NCBI RefSeq assembly: GCF_030269515.1
Contig: NZ_BSTM01000009.1
Coordinates: forward strand, 62,001-126,000
Source: Actinomadura sp. NBRC 104412
GTDB taxonomy: Bacteria; Actinomycetota; Actinomycetes; Streptosporangiales; Streptosporangiaceae
Reading direction: 5' to 3'
Length of the DNA stretch: 64,000 bases
Part shown: in pieces, positions 19,874 through 29,286 of the stretch
How positions within the stretch are numbered: position 1 is the first letter of the stretch
Layout: each line of letters opens with the position of its first letter
Translations under genes and position numbers: made by a program
The notes under the pieces: generated by a model
The model's input: only the letters and a program-made list of their open reading frames with translations
Told to the model about the DNA's origin: nothing
The model's database searches: none

Positions 19874-21031
19874 CTAGGACAGGCCCGCGCGGCGGCCCCG
19901 TTCGACCACGGGGCCGATGGCCTGGGCCAGGGCCTTCACATCGTCGTCGGTGGAGGTGTGGCCGAGGCTGAAGCGGAGCGAGCCCCGGGCACGCGCCGGA
20001 TCGGCGCCCATCGCGAGCAGGACGTGGCTCGGCTGGGACACCCCCGCGGAGCAGGCCGAGCCGGTGGAGCAGGCGATGCCGCGCGCGTCCAGCAGCATCA
20101 GCAGCGCGTCGCCCTCGCAGCCGGGGAACGAGAAGTGGGCGTTGCCCGGCAGCCGACGGGACGGGTCGCCGTTCAGGATCGCGTCCGGCACGCTCGCCAG
20201 CACGGCCTCGATCAGCCGGTCGCGCAGCCCCGCCAGCCGCTCCGCCTCCGGCTCCTGGCGCGCGACGGCGGCCTGGACGGCGGCGGCGAACCCCGCGATG
20301 GCGGGCGTGTCCAGCGTGCCGGAGCGCACGTCCCGCTCCTGCCCGCCGCCGTGCAGGACCGGGACGGGGTCGACGCCCTTGCCCAGCAGCAGCGCCCCCA
20401 CGCCGAGCGGCCCGCCGAGCTTGTGCCCGCTCAGGGTGACCGCGTCCGCGCCGCTGGAGTGCAGCCCGACCGGCAGGTGGCCCGCCGCCTGCACGGCGTC
20501 GGTGTGGAACGGGACGCCGTGCTCGCGGGCGATCGCGGCCAGGTCGGCGATCGGCTGCACGGTCCCGACCTCGTTGTTGGCCCACATCACCGTGACCAAC
20601 GCCACGTCCGGCCCGATCAGCTCGCGCAGCGCGTCCGGCTCGACCCGGCCCAGCCCGTCCACCGGGATCCAGTCGACTCGGGCGCCCTCGTGCTCGGCCA
20701 GCCACGCCACCGTGTCCAGGACGGCGTGGTGCTCGGCCGCGCCGGCCAGGATCCGGGTCCTGGACGGGTCGGCGGCGCGCCGCGCCCAGTACACGCCCTT
20801 GATCGCCAGGTTGTCCGCCTCCGTGCCGCCGGAGGTGAACACCACCTCGCTGGGCCTGGCGCCGAACGCGTCGGCGATGATCTCACGGGACTCCTCCACC
20901 ACCCTGCGGGCCCGCCGGCCCATGGCGTGCAGCGAGGAGGGGTTCCCGAGCACCCCCAGCTCCGCCGTCATCGCCTCGATGGCCTCCGGCAGCATCGGGG
21001 TGGTCGCCGCGTGATCGAGGTAAGTCACCAC
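19874..21031 (-). CDS. Cysteine desulfurase (NifS/IscS-like)
   Basis: PLP enzyme that takes sulfur from cysteine and passes it as a persulfide, here probably to MnmA. About 385 residues. It starts [17 protein letters not shown], with [21 protein letters not shown], the [13 protein letters not shown] loop, [10 protein letters not shown] and [11 protein letters not shown]. The PLP-Lys is in [15 protein letters not shown], and the catalytic Cys lies in [13 protein letters not shown]. The start is one of two adjacent GTG codons (21031 or 21028); neither has a good ribosome site. It is divergent from tetR across the large operator, so it may share that control. Confidence 0.93.
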   Translation of the reverse strand: MVTYLDHAATTPMLPEAIEAMTAELGVLGNPSSLHAMGRRARRVVEESREIIADAFGARPSEVVFTSGGTEADNLAIKGVYWARRAADPSRTRILAGAAEHHAVLDTVAWLAEHEGARVDWIPVDGLGRVEPDALRELIGPDVALVTVMWANNEVGTVQPIADLAAIAREHGVPFHTDAVQAAGHLPVGLHSSGADAVTLSGHKLGGPLGVGALLLGKGVDPVPVLHGGGQERDVRSGTLDTPAIAGFAAAVQAAVARQEPEAERLAGLRDRLIEAVLASVPDAILNGDPSRRLPGNAHFSFPGCEGDALLMLLDARGIACSTGSACSAGVSQPSHVLLAMGADPARARGSLRFSLGHTSTDDDVKALAQAIGPVVERGRRAGLS

Positions 21032-21097
21032 GCGCTCAACGGTATATCGCGCCGCCCGGGGCTTCGGGCGCGGGAGGTCGCGCGGGCGCCGAGGTTT

Positions 21098-21129
21098 GCT
21101 TACTGTACCGTCCGGCCGGTACAGTAAGC
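21098..21129. promoter_or_regulatory. TetR operator overlapping promoter
   Basis: A perfect inverted repeat with 13-base arms, GCTTACTGTACCG at 21098-21110 and its complement at 21117-21129, spacer TCCGGC. It ends two bases before the tetR GTG. For the + strand, TACAGT (21120-21125) lies exactly at -12 to -7 of a transcript starting at that GTG, and TTGCTT (21096-21101) serves as a -35 with an 18-base spacer. Bound repressor would block this promoter and possibly that of the divergent desulfurase. Confidence 0.85.
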
Positions 21130-21131
21130 GG

Positions 21132-21653
21132 GTGAAGAAGGACGCCCTCCTCGACGCCGCGGAGGCCCTGCTGTCGGAGCAGGGCACGCAGGCGCTGACG
21201 CTCACCGCGGTCGCGGACCGCGCCGGCGTCAGCAAGGGAGGGCTGCTCTACCACTTCCCGACCAAGGAGGCCCTGATCAAGGGTCTGGTCGCGCGGGTGA
21301 TCGAGGAATTCGACGCGCTGGTCGCCGGTTACGACGACGGCACGCCCGGCTCGTACGCGCGGGCCTATGTGGAGGCGACCTTCGAGATCCTCACCGGGGA
21401 GGCGCGCGCCTACCGGCGATGGTCCGCCATCACGGCCGCGGCGACCGATCCCGAGGTCGCGGCGCCGCTGAACGAGGCGATGAGGCGCTGGCACGCGAGC
21501 CCGCCCGGGGACGAACCCGACCCGGTGACCGCGATGGTCGTCCGGCTGGCGGCGGAAGGGCTCTGGGAAGTGGTGAGCCACGCGCCCGAGCTGTACGACG
21601 CCGCGCAGCTCGACGCCCTGAAACAACGGCTGCTGGCACTGTCCCGGCGCTGA
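21132..21653 (+). CDS. TetR-family transcriptional repressor
   Basis: A 173-residue regulator. The N-terminal helix-turn-helix reads [20 protein letters not shown] and [20 protein letters not shown], the latter the family recognition helix. The remainder is an all-helical ligand domain I cannot assign. The GTG at 21132 puts the HTH at the very N-terminus and the start at the predicted leaderless transcription start; no ribosome site is needed. The perfect operator overlapping its promoter implies autoregulation. The MFS gene begins 105 bases downstream and is the likely target, so the ligand is probably a substrate of that transporter. Confidence 0.9.
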   Translation: MKKDALLDAAEALLSEQGTQALTLTAVADRAGVSKGGLLYHFPTKEALIKGLVARVIEEFDALVAGYDDGTPGSYARAYVEATFEILTGEARAYRRWSAITAAATDPEVAAPLNEAMRRWHASPPGDEPDPVTAMVVRLAAEGLWEVVSHAPELYDAAQLDALKQRLLALSRR

Positions 21654-21757
21654 CGGCCCCTGGCGGCGTCCCCGCGTCCCCCGCGTCCCCCCGCGGGTTC
21701 ACAGCCCCTCGGGCCGACGTGCCCGGCACCACCGAAGAGCGAGAAAGAGGTGAACCG

Positions 21758-22957
21758 TTGCTGTTCCGCGCCCGTCTCGGAACGTTCCTGACCTTCGCCC
21801 TGGCGGGGTTGCTCACCGGGGTGTGGGTGGCCCGCATGCCGGCGCTGGCCGCCAAGTTCGACGCGGGCGAGAGCGAGATCGGCATCGTCGTCCTCGTCTG
21901 GGGCCTCGGCGCGATCGTCGCCATGCGGGGGCTGCGCTCGGTGATGGCGCGGGCCGGCAGCCGCGCCTCCCTGACGGCCGCGCTGCCGCTCACCTCCCTC
22001 TCCTTCGCGCTGGTCGCGGTGGCCCCGTCCTACTGGTCGCTGCTGGTGGCCGTCGCGCTGTTCGGCATGGCCTTCGGGATCACCGACATCGCGATGAACG
22101 CGCAGGGCAGCGTGGTCGAGCAGGCGTACCGGCGGCCCGTCCTGAACGGGATGCACGCGGGGTGGTGCGTCGGCGCGATGGCCGGCGGCCTGCTCGGCGT
22201 CGCCACCGCCGCCGCGGGGCTCGGCTTCACCGCGACGGTGCTGTCCGTGGGGCTGCTGACGCTGCCCGCCGGGGTGGCGCTCGGCCCGACCTTCCTGCCC
22301 GAGCCCGCCGCCGCCACGCCGCCGGGGAACGGCCGCCGCGCCGCCCGCCTCCCGGCCGCGGTGTACCTGGTCGGCGTGCTCGCGCTCATCGCGTTCATGC
22401 TGGAGGGCTCGATCGCGGACTGGAGCGGCCTGCTGCTGCATGAGGAGCTGGGCGCCTCCCACGCGCTGGCCGCGCTCGGCTACCCGATGTTCGAGCTGGC
22501 GATGCTGATCGGCCGGCTGGGGGGCGACCACGTACGGGCCAGGATCGGCACCCGCCGCCTGCTCACCGCCGCCGGGATCGGCACCGCGGTGAGCATGGCC
22601 GCGGTGGTGCTGGCACCGGCGGCGCCGCCGGCCCTCGCCGGGTTCTTCGTGACCGGGCTGGTCGTCTGCACCGTCGTCCCGACCATGATCTCGCTCGCCG
22701 GGACCGCCGCGCCGGGACGCTCCTCGGCCGCGATCGCCCAGGTGGGCGCCATGGGGTACGGCGGGCTGCTGCTCGGCCCCGTCGTGATCGGCTTCCTGGC
22801 GGACGCCACGTCACTGCGCGTGGGCGTCGGCGTGACCGTCGTGCTGGCGCTGCTCATCGCGCTGGGCTCCCGGTACGTCCCGCTCGGACCGGCGCGGGAC
22901 GTCACCGTCCCGGTGGCCGAGCCCGCCGCCGAGGAGCCCGAGCCCGCCGCGGCCTAG
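21758..22957 (+). CDS. MFS transporter (YbjJ-like)
   Basis: A 399-residue integral membrane protein with about 12 hydrophobic segments. It contains TGVWVARMPALAAKFDAGES, WGLGAIVAM, ALFGMAFGITDIAMNAQG and NGMHAGWCVGAMAGG, a pattern of the YbjJ-type MFS family. Export of a small molecule is likely; the substrate is unknown. The start chosen is TTG at 21758, with AAGAGG seven bases before it. Longer open-frame extensions reach back into tetR and have no homology. It follows tetR on the same strand and is probably under its control. The last 147 bases overlap, antisense, the open frame of the transglutaminase gene. Confidence 0.87.
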   Translation: MLFRARLGTFLTFALAGLLTGVWVARMPALAAKFDAGESEIGIVVLVWGLGAIVAMRGLRSVMARAGSRASLTAALPLTSLSFALVAVAPSYWSLLVAVALFGMAFGITDIAMNAQGSVVEQAYRRPVLNGMHAGWCVGAMAGGLLGVATAAAGLGFTATVLSVGLLTLPAGVALGPTFLPEPAAATPPGNGRRAARLPAAVYLVGVLALIAFMLEGSIADWSGLLLHEELGASHALAALGYPMFELAMLIGRLGGDHVRARIGTRRLLTAAGIGTAVSMAAVVLAPAAPPALAGFFVTGLVVCTVVPTMISLAGTAAPGRSSAAIAQVGAMGYGGLLLGPVVIGFLADATSLRVGVGVTVVLALLIALGSRYVPLGPARDVTVPVAEPAAEEPEPAAA

Positions 22958-24952
22958 CCCCGCCGGACCCGTGCCGGCCCTGGGCATGGCGGACGTGGCC
23001 AGAAGCGTCAAGGCCCGCGGCGTCCCGACATCGGCGATCAACGCGCCGACGACGCGCCTCCGGGTATGCCCCGGCGGCGCGTCCTGCGCGTACCGGGACC
23101 GTTCGGCGTCGGCCGCGATCTGCGCGACGTGCGGACCGATCCGGCGGAGCTGGACGCTCAGCTCGCCCAGCGTGGTGGCGGGCGTGACCGTGCCGCCCGT
23201 TCGCAGGACGAGGCGTTCCAGCAGTTCGTCGCCGTGCCCGCGGGAACGCCGTGAGCGCCGCCGCAACACGATGCCGATCGCGGCCGCCAGGACCAGCGAG
23301 AGGGCGACGGAGGGACCGGCCAGCGCCATGCGGCCCGGCCCCTTGGCCGGGGGCGGCGACAGCGGGTCCACCTCGGGCGCCACCTGGGCGTCCGCGGCCG
23401 GGGTGGGGTCGAACGGCACCCACCCGATGTCCTGGAAGTACACCTCGATCCAGGCGTGCGCGTCGGTGTCGCGGACCTTGTAGAGCCCGTCCTCCGGCTT
23501 GCCGGTGGCGAAGCCCGCGACCACCCGCGTCGGGACGCCCGCCAGCCGCAGCAGCAGCGCGGCGGCGCCGGCGAAGTGCTGGCAGTAGCCGGTGCGCGAC
23601 TCCAGCAGGAATTCCACGAGCGGGAACCCGATGGTGTGCTCCACGTCGGTGGAGTACGTGAAGCGCCCGCCCTTGGTCAGGTAGTCCTCGACGCGCCGCA
23701 CCACCTCGTACTGCGAGGTCGCGCCCGCGGACAGCTGCCGGGCGATGTCGATCACCTGCTGCATCTCCGGGACGCGCCGCAGGAACCGGTCCACGCCCGG
23801 CGAGGTGTCGGGCGCCATGCCGTACTGGCCCAGGCGCCCGGCGAGCCGCTCGCCGCCCCACCGGTACCACAGGTTGGTGTACGCCTCCAGCCGCGGATCG
23901 GTGGGCGGCGGCGCGGCCCGCAGCTCCGCCGGGTCGGCGCGGACCATGTCCGCCTGCACCCGGTACACGTCGTCCTGCCTGGGCTGCGGGATGATCCGCA
24001 GCGACTCCCCGGCCATCGAGTCGACCCGGCCCCGCGCCTCCACCTTGCGGACGCGTCCAGGGGATACCACCTGGGAGTCGCGCAGCCCGCGCACCCGCAC
24101 CTCGATGTCGACCGGCTCGGCGGCGGGCTCGGGCAGTCTGGGACGGATGACGCCGCCGCCCGCCTCCCAGCCGCGGAATCCGTACCGCTCCAGCACCTGC
24201 ATCCGCCACAGCGCGGGACGCGGCGAGGTGATCTCCAGCATGGTGGCGCCGGTGCGGCGGTCGGTGATCGGGCCGTAGGACTGGCGGGTGTTGAGGGTGG
24301 AGAACTGCTCCTCGCGCCCGACCATGTCGTCGAAGTCCAGCCACTGCGAGCGCGGGCCGAACGACTGCGCGACGAACGAGGCGACCACCGCCGCGGACGT
24401 GCCCAGGGACAGCACGGGGATGACCGCGCGGCGCGGCGCGAACCACAACATGCCCGCCACCAGCAGCACCGCGCCGGGCCAGGTGGACTCGTCGGTCTGC
24501 CGGATCGCGGCGGCCACCACCCAGGGGACGGCCAGCATCGCGAACGCCGTGCCGGACCGCAGCCGTCCCGCCTCGCGGGGAGCGGCGAGCGCGGCGACGC
24601 CCAGGTAGATGGCGCCCGCGCCGAGCAGCCACACCGAACGGGTGCCGGTGTCGCCGGCCCGTTCGCCCGGGACGAGCAGGCCCAGCTCGCGCACGCCGTC
24701 CGACAGCGCGAACACCAAAGTGTCCCATGAGCGGGGCCACAGCCAGCCCGCCGGGGCGCCGCCCGCGAGCGGGGCCGCCGGCACCCACACCGCGAGGGCG
24801 CCGAGGCCGAGCCGGCCGGGGAAGCGCCGTACCGCGAGGCAGGCGGCCACGAGCGCGACGAGCGGCGCGGCCCACAGCACGCGCGAGCCGAGCAGCGGCA
24901 TCCACGCCGCCAGCGTCACCCCCGCCGCCAGGAGCAGCGCCAACGCTCTCAT
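22811..24952 (-). CDS. Transglutaminase-like membrane protein (TgpA type)
   Basis: About 713 residues. The N-terminal half has roughly six membrane segments (DUF3488-like). An extracytoplasmic transglutaminase-like domain follows, with catalytic Cys near 454 (RTGYCQHFAGAAALLLR), His near 497 (DTDAHAWIEVYF) and Asp near 515 (WVPFDPTP). A further membrane segment and a DUF4129-like tail end the protein. The enzyme probably cleaves or crosslinks peptides at the envelope; the substrate is unknown. The ATG overlaps the DUF58 stop (ATGA), so it is last in moxR-DUF58-transglutaminase. No stop appears before 22811, so the last ~49 codons run antisense through the MFS gene; this tail has low-complexity composition. 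Confidence 0.85.
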   Translation of the reverse strand: MRALALLLAAGVTLAAWMPLLGSRVLWAAPLVALVAACLAVRRFPGRLGLGALAVWVPAAPLAGGAPAGWLWPRSWDTLVFALSDGVRELGLLVPGERAGDTGTRSVWLLGAGAIYLGVAALAAPREAGRLRSGTAFAMLAVPWVVAAAIRQTDESTWPGAVLLVAGMLWFAPRRAVIPVLSLGTSAAVVASFVAQSFGPRSQWLDFDDMVGREEQFSTLNTRQSYGPITDRRTGATMLEITSPRPALWRMQVLERYGFRGWEAGGGVIRPRLPEPAAEPVDIEVRVRGLRDSQVVSPGRVRKVEARGRVDSMAGESLRIIPQPRQDDVYRVQADMVRADPAELRAAPPPTDPRLEAYTNLWYRWGGERLAGRLGQYGMAPDTSPGVDRFLRRVPEMQQVIDIARQLSAGATSQYEVVRRVEDYLTKGGRFTYSTDVEHTIGFPLVEFLLESRTGYCQHFAGAAALLLRLAGVPTRVVAGFATGKPEDGLYKVRDTDAHAWIEVYFQDIGWVPFDPTPAADAQVAPEVDPLSPPPAKGPGRMALAGPSVALSLVLAAAIGIVLRRRSRRSRGHGDELLERLVLRTGGTVTPATTLGELSVQLRRIGPHVAQIAADAERSRYAQDAPPGHTRRRVVGALIADVGTPRALTLLATSAMPRAGTGPAGLGRGGLGLLGGGLGHRDGDVPRRSERDVPGAQRDEQRQHDGHADAHAQ

Positions 24953-26016
24953 GCGACCAGATGCTCCCTTCTGCTCGGCCGCCCGCTCAGGGCCTCGACC
25001 AGCTCCTCGGCGGCGGACGGCGGCATCGGGACGACGCCGGGAGGCGGAGCGGGAAGCGGCGGGCCCAGGTCCAGCCCGGCCGGCACCCGGATGACCGAGG
25101 ACACCCGGCCGGCGGGCGGGACGGGCACGGGCCCGGACCGGTCGGCGTCCAGGAGCGCCAGCCGGCGGTGCACGGCGCGCCAGGACGGCTCGTCCACCGC
25201 GGCCATCGGGTGCGGCACGCCGGGCAGCAGCACCTCGCAGCCGCCGCCGCGGGCCAGCGACAGCACGCACCCGGCGGCGGCGCGCGCCACCCAGTCGACG
25301 GCGCGCGGGTCGGCGCCGCCCGAGGTGTCGACGATCACCAGCGGCAGCCCGGTCGGCGGTGTGATCATCCGCCGTTCCTGGAGCTCACCGCCGCGCGCCA
25401 GAGACGCCCAGTGGATCCGGCTGGTCGGGCTGCCGGGGACGTAGGGGCGCAGCCCGTCCGGTTCCAGGTCGTCGGCGCGGGCGCCGAGCGGCGGGGTGAT
25501 CGGCAGGTCCACCCCGATCTCGGGCAGGATCAGCACCGGCTCGGGAACGCCCGCCGACAGCCGCCAGCGCACGACGCCGAACGGGTCGCCCACCCGGACC
25601 TTGGACGGCTCGAGCAGATGCGCGCCGCGCCGCTCGACGAACAGCTCGACGGTGCCGCCGTCCTCGGCCAGCGGAACCCAGCCGCCGGGCGCGGTCAGCA
25701 CCTCCACCCGGGCGGGTACCCAGCGCGGCAGCCGGACGGTGAAGTGCAGCCTGACCGGCTCGCCCTCGTTCGCCTCCCGCGCCGGGACCGAACGCGAGAT
25801 CGACAGCCGCAGCGCCGCCGCGACGGTGATGGCGCAGGCGCCCACCACGGTCAGGACGAGCCCGGCGGCCAGGGTGAACAGCGTCAGCGAGGGCAGCGCG
25901 CCCGCGAGCGTGGCCAGGGTCCCCGCCGCCACCAGCCACAGCGCCCAGTGCCCCGACACACGCGCGGACCGCCACCGCGGTAACCACCGGCGGGCCCCCT
26001 CCCGCGCGACCGTCAT
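24949..26016 (-). CDS. DUF58 domain protein
   Basis: A 355-residue protein with two N-terminal membrane segments (about 25-65), then a beta-rich region, the DUF58 core RPYVPGSPTSRIHWASLARG and a vWA-like fold containing PLVIVDTSGGAD. In other bacteria such proteins work with MoxR ATPases in assembling or maturing envelope complexes; that role is known only by family. The ATG overlaps the moxR stop and its own stop overlaps the transglutaminase start, both as ATGA. All three proteins should therefore be made together. Confidence 0.9.
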   Translation of the reverse strand: MTVAREGARRWLPRWRSARVSGHWALWLVAAGTLATLAGALPSLTLFTLAAGLVLTVVGACAITVAAALRLSISRSVPAREANEGEPVRLHFTVRLPRWVPARVEVLTAPGGWVPLAEDGGTVELFVERRGAHLLEPSKVRVGDPFGVVRWRLSAGVPEPVLILPEIGVDLPITPPLGARADDLEPDGLRPYVPGSPTSRIHWASLARGGELQERRMITPPTGLPLVIVDTSGGADPRAVDWVARAAAGCVLSLARGGGCEVLLPGVPHPMAAVDEPSWRAVHRRLALLDADRSGPVPVPPAGRVSSVIRVPAGLDLGPPLPAPPPGVVPMPPSAAEELVEALSGRPSRREHLVA

Positions 26017-27041
26017 CGGGCGCGGACCCGCCGGACGGCGTCCTCGACGATCTCCAGTGCCGCGGTGGCCGGGGCGGCGGCGGTGCGTTGCAGCCGGTGC
26101 GCGAGGACGGGCACCGCGAGGGCCTGGACGTCGTCGGGCAGCACGAAGGAGCGGCCGTTGAGCGCGGCGCGCGCCCGCGCCGCCGCCAGCAGGAGCAGCC
26201 CGGCGCGGGGACTGGCGCCGACCTCGGCGAGCGGATGCTCGCGGGTCGCGGTCAGCAGGTCGACGATGTAACGCAGCAGCGGGTCGGCGGCGTGCACGGC
26301 GGCGACGCACTCCTGCGCGGCCAGCAGCCGCTCGGGGTCGGTCACCGCCTCGGCGGCCGGCTCGGGGCCCGCGCGCAGCAACTCCATCTCCTGCTCGGCG
26401 GACGGGTAGCCCAGGGAGATCAGTGACAGGAAGCGGTCGAGCTGCGCGGGCGGCAGCGGATAGGTGCCGTCGTACCCGGCGGCCGGGTTCTGCGTGGCGA
26501 TCAACACCATGGGGGACGGCAGCGGTCGGCTCTCGCCGTCCACGGTGACCTGCCGCTCCTCCATCGCCTCCAGCAGCCCCGACTGGGTCTTGGGGGTGGC
26601 CCGGTTGATCTCGTCCACCAGCACGACGTTGGCGAACACCGGGCCGGGACGGAACTCGAACTCGCCGAGGTCGGCGCGCCACACGTTCGCGCCGACGATG
26701 TCGGCGGGCAGCAGGTCGACGGTGGCCTGCACGCGGGTGAACCGGCCGTCGAGGGTACGCGCCAGGCTGCGGGCGAGCTGCGTCTTGCCGACGCCCGGGT
26801 AATCCTCCACCAGCAGATGGCCCCCGGCCAGCACGGTGGCCAGGACGATCTCTAAGACCTCGGCGGGCATCCGTACCGCGCCGAGGATTCCGGCGCGCAG
26901 TCTGTCGCCCAGAGCGGCGACCTCGTCCACCGTCAGCGGGACCCGCTCGCGCGGGGTGATCGGCCTCGGCCTCGGCGCCGGCGACAGCCGCCCGTGCGGC
27001 GCGGTACGAGAGTGTCCGTTGTGCTCGGGAATGGCTTCCAT
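26013..27041 (-). CDS. MoxR-family AAA+ ATPase
   Basis: A 342-residue chaperone-like ATPase. Walker A is [17 protein letters not shown] (about residues 79-95), Walker B is [17 protein letters not shown], and the sensor region has [20 protein letters not shown] with the QLDRF element. A Pro-rich N-terminal stretch of about 35 residues precedes the domain. The ATG at 27041 is the first start that leaves a typical length; a purine tract lies close to it and a longer form from 27161 is possible. It is first of the moxR-DUF58-transglutaminase operon and probably drives assembly of its two partners. A terminator separates it from etfA. Confidence 0.9.
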   Translation of the reverse strand: MEAIPEHNGHSRTAPHGRLSPAPRPRPITPRERVPLTVDEVAALGDRLRAGILGAVRMPAEVLEIVLATVLAGGHLLVEDYPGVGKTQLARSLARTLDGRFTRVQATVDLLPADIVGANVWRADLGEFEFRPGPVFANVVLVDEINRATPKTQSGLLEAMEERQVTVDGESRPLPSPMVLIATQNPAAGYDGTYPLPPAQLDRFLSLISLGYPSAEQEMELLRAGPEPAAEAVTDPERLLAAQECVAAVHAADPLLRYIVDLLTATREHPLAEVGASPRAGLLLLAAARARAALNGRSFVLPDDVQALAVPVLAHRLQRTAAAPATAALEIVEDAVRRVRAR

Positions 27042-27228
27042 GGCTCCCTTGGGGTCCGGCGGTCCACCGCTCGCACTCACAACGCCGGTGAGGCGCCGCA
27101 CTGTTCCAACCGCGGTGCCGGATATGGCGTGGAACATGCCATTCCGACGGCCGACCGGCACCGCCGATCGCAGTCTTCCCAGCGGGAACGAAAAACCACC
27201 TAAAAACCCCCGGATCGCAGGAAAGACT

Positions 27229-27260
27229 AACGGCCGGGATGGTCATGCATCCCGGCCGTT
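27229..27260 (-). terminator. Terminator after etfBA
   Basis: A perfect 12-base stem (AACGGCCGGGAT with its complement) and an 8-base loop. On the minus strand it lies 25 bases after the etfA stop and is followed by TAGTCTTTCC. The T-run is weak, so it may act with Rho or as an mRNA 3' end. Confidence 0.75.
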
Positions 27261-27284
27261 TCGCCCGGCTTCACCCGGAGTCGG

Positions 27285-28235
27285 TCACTTCCGCTTGGTG
27301 ATCTCCTCGGTGAGCTGCGGCGCGACCTGGAAAAGGTCGCCGACCACACCGAAGTCGACCAGCTCGAAGATCGGCGCCTCGGGGTCCTTGTTGATGGCGA
27401 CGATCGTCTTGGAGGTCTGCATGCCGGCCCGGTGCTGGATCGCGCCGGAGATCCCGACCGCGATGTAGAGCTGCGGCGACACGGTCTTGCCCGTCTGGCC
27501 CACCTGGAACTGGTGCGGGTACCAGCCGGCGTCGGTCGCGGCGCGGGACGCGCCGACCGCGCCGCCGAGCGAGTCGGCCAGGGCCTCGATGATGGAGAAG
27601 TTCTCCGCGCCCCCGACCCCGCGGCCGCCGGAGACCACGATCGCGGCCTCGGTCAGGTCCGGGCGCTCGCCCTTCTCCTGCACGACCCGCTCCACGATCT
27701 TCGCGGCCCGGTCGGCGTCGGACAGCGCGACCGAGACCTGCTCCTCCGCGGGCGTCACCGGGTTGGCCTCGGGCGCCACCGAGTTCGGCCGCACCGCGAT
27801 GATCGGCGTGCCGGTCGTCACCTTGGCGTGCGCGATGACGCCGCCGCCGAAGATGGAGTGCTCGGCGACGAAGCCCTCGGCGACGTCCACGACGTCGGTG
27901 AGCACGCCCGAGCCGGTCCTGACCGCGAGCCGCCCGGCGACCTCCTTGCCCTCCGGGGTGGCCGGCACGAGCACCGCGGCGGGGGACTTCTCGTTCACCA
28001 ACTGCGCCAGCAGCGCCGCCTTGGGCGCGACGACGTAGGAGTTCAGCTCCTCGTCGGCGGCCACGTACACCTTGGCGGCGCCGTGCTCGGCCAGCCTGTC
28101 CTTGGCGCCCTCGTAGCCGGGACCGACCCACACCGCCGCCGGCTCGCCGAGCCGGCCGGCCAGCGTCAGCAGCTCGAGGGTGACCTTCTTGACCTCACCG
28201 TCGACCTGGTCGACGAGCACGAGGATCTCAGCCAT
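27285..28235 (-). CDS. etfA: Electron transfer flavoprotein alpha subunit
   Basis: FAD-binding subunit of the ETF dimer, which carries electrons from acyl-CoA and related dehydrogenases to the respiratory chain. The 316-residue protein starts [20 protein letters not shown]. The C-terminal FAD domain shows [56 protein letters not shown] and [20 protein letters not shown], all family signatures. It follows etfB by 22 bases in the same operon. A hairpin terminator follows the stop. The identification is secure. Confidence 0.97.
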   Translation of the reverse strand: MAEILVLVDQVDGEVKKVTLELLTLAGRLGEPAAVWVGPGYEGAKDRLAEHGAAKVYVAADEELNSYVVAPKAALLAQLVNEKSPAAVLVPATPEGKEVAGRLAVRTGSGVLTDVVDVAEGFVAEHSIFGGGVIAHAKVTTGTPIIAVRPNSVAPEANPVTPAEEQVSVALSDADRAAKIVERVVQEKGERPDLTEAAIVVSGGRGVGGAENFSIIEALADSLGGAVGASRAATDAGWYPHQFQVGQTGKTVSPQLYIAVGISGAIQHRAGMQTSKTIVAINKDPEAPIFELVDFGVVGDLFQVAPQLTEEITKRK

Positions 28236-28257
28236 TGTCCGTGCTTCCCTTCCCCGC

Positions 28258-29037
28258 TCAGACGAACTTCTTCGACGCGAGGAACTCGGCGATCTTCACG
28301 CCGCCGTCGCCCTCGTCGGTGACGATCTGCCCCTGCTCGCGCGGCGGCGCCTCGGCGAAGTCGACCACCGTGGTCGCGGCCGCCGCCAGGCCGACCCGAC
28401 CCGCGTCGATCCCGGCGTCGGCGACCGACAGCGTCTCGACCGGCTTCTTCTTGGCCGCCATGATCCCCTTGAAGGACGGGTAGCGCGGCTCGTTGATCTT
28501 CTCCACGACGCTGACCACCGCGGGCAGGCTCGCCTCGACGCGGTCGAAGCCGTAGTCGGTCTGCCGCTGGATCCTGATGGCGGTGCCGTCGATCTCGACC
28601 TTGTTGGCCAGCGAGAGCTGCGGGACGCCCAGCCGCTCGGCCAGCATCGCGGCCAGCACGCCGGTGCGCGCGTCGGTGGACTCCGAGCCCAGGATCACCA
28701 GGTCGAACCCGGTGCGGCCGAGCACCTGCTGGATGGCGTACGAGGTCTGCAGCGCGTCGGAGCCGCTCAGGGCGTCGTCGACGAGGTGGACGGCCTTGTC
28801 GGCGCCCATCGCCAGTGCCTTGCGGATCGAGTCGGTCGCCTTGTCGGGGCCCATCGTGACGACGGTGACCTCGCCGCCGTGGGCCTCCTTGACGCGCAGC
28901 GCCTCCTCGATGGCGTACTCGTCGAGCTCGTTGATGACACCGTCCGCGGCGGCACGGTCGAGCGTGCTGTCGTCGGACTTGAGCCTGCGCGGGCTCTCGG
29001 TGTCGGGAACCTGCTTCACCAGGACGACGATGTTCAT
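28258..29037 (-). CDS. etfB: Electron transfer flavoprotein beta subunit
   Basis: AMP-binding beta subunit of ETF, 259 residues, starting MNIVVLVKQVPDTESPRRLK. It shows NELDEYAIEEALRVKEAHGG, VTMGPDKATDSIRKALAMGA, DLVILGSESTDARTGVLAA and the beta-signature region VEASLPAVVSVVEKINEPRYPSFKGI. The ATG at 29037 matches family starts; a GGGAGG lies 14 bases upstream, farther than usual. It is first gene of etfB-etfA. The enoyl-CoA hydratase at 34185-34976 is a plausible functional neighbour in acyl-CoA oxidation. Confidence 0.96.
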   Translation of the reverse strand: MNIVVLVKQVPDTESPRRLKSDDSTLDRAAADGVINELDEYAIEEALRVKEAHGGEVTVVTMGPDKATDSIRKALAMGADKAVHLVDDALSGSDALQTSYAIQQVLGRTGFDLVILGSESTDARTGVLAAMLAERLGVPQLSLANKVEIDGTAIRIQRQTDYGFDRVEASLPAVVSVVEKINEPRYPSFKGIMAAKKKPVETLSVADAGIDAGRVGLAAAATTVVDFAEAPPREQGQIVTDEGDGGVKIAEFLASKKFV

Positions 29038-29245
29038 GGCCGGTGGCCGACCTCCCTGCACTCTTCGGGCCGCTTGGGGGAGCGGCGGAGGGGCGCCGCC
29101 CCGGGCGGGCCGACGCGGTACTGAGACGCGGTACTCAAATGCACCTTGGCCTCCACAGCCTGCCAAACACCCGCTCCCGCCGCCGTGACCGGGTCCCTGT
29201 TTCGGCCGTGGGGCCAAATGTTACCCGGCGGTAGCCAACCGTCCA

Positions 29246-29286
29246 AACCGCGCCCGGGGCACGGAGCGGACCGGCCGGGCGCGGTT
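29246..29286 (-). terminator. Terminator after the Ser/Thr kinase operon
   Basis: A perfect 12-base inverted repeat (AACCGCGCCCGG at 29246-29257, complement at 29275-29286) with a 17-base loop. It begins at the kinase stop codon and, on the minus strand, is followed by TGGACGG. The poly-T is poor. Confidence 0.6.

Noticed and set aside
24949..27246. A 765-codon frame joining DUF58 to sequence over moxR.
   Set aside because: The upstream part is a shadow of moxR. The ATG at 26016 overlapping the moxR stop is the natural start.
27285..29037. Reading etfA as electron-bifurcating EtfA with a fix-type cluster.
   Set aside because: No fixC or fixX partner is nearby; the order etfB-etfA and motifs fit ordinary respiratory ETF.
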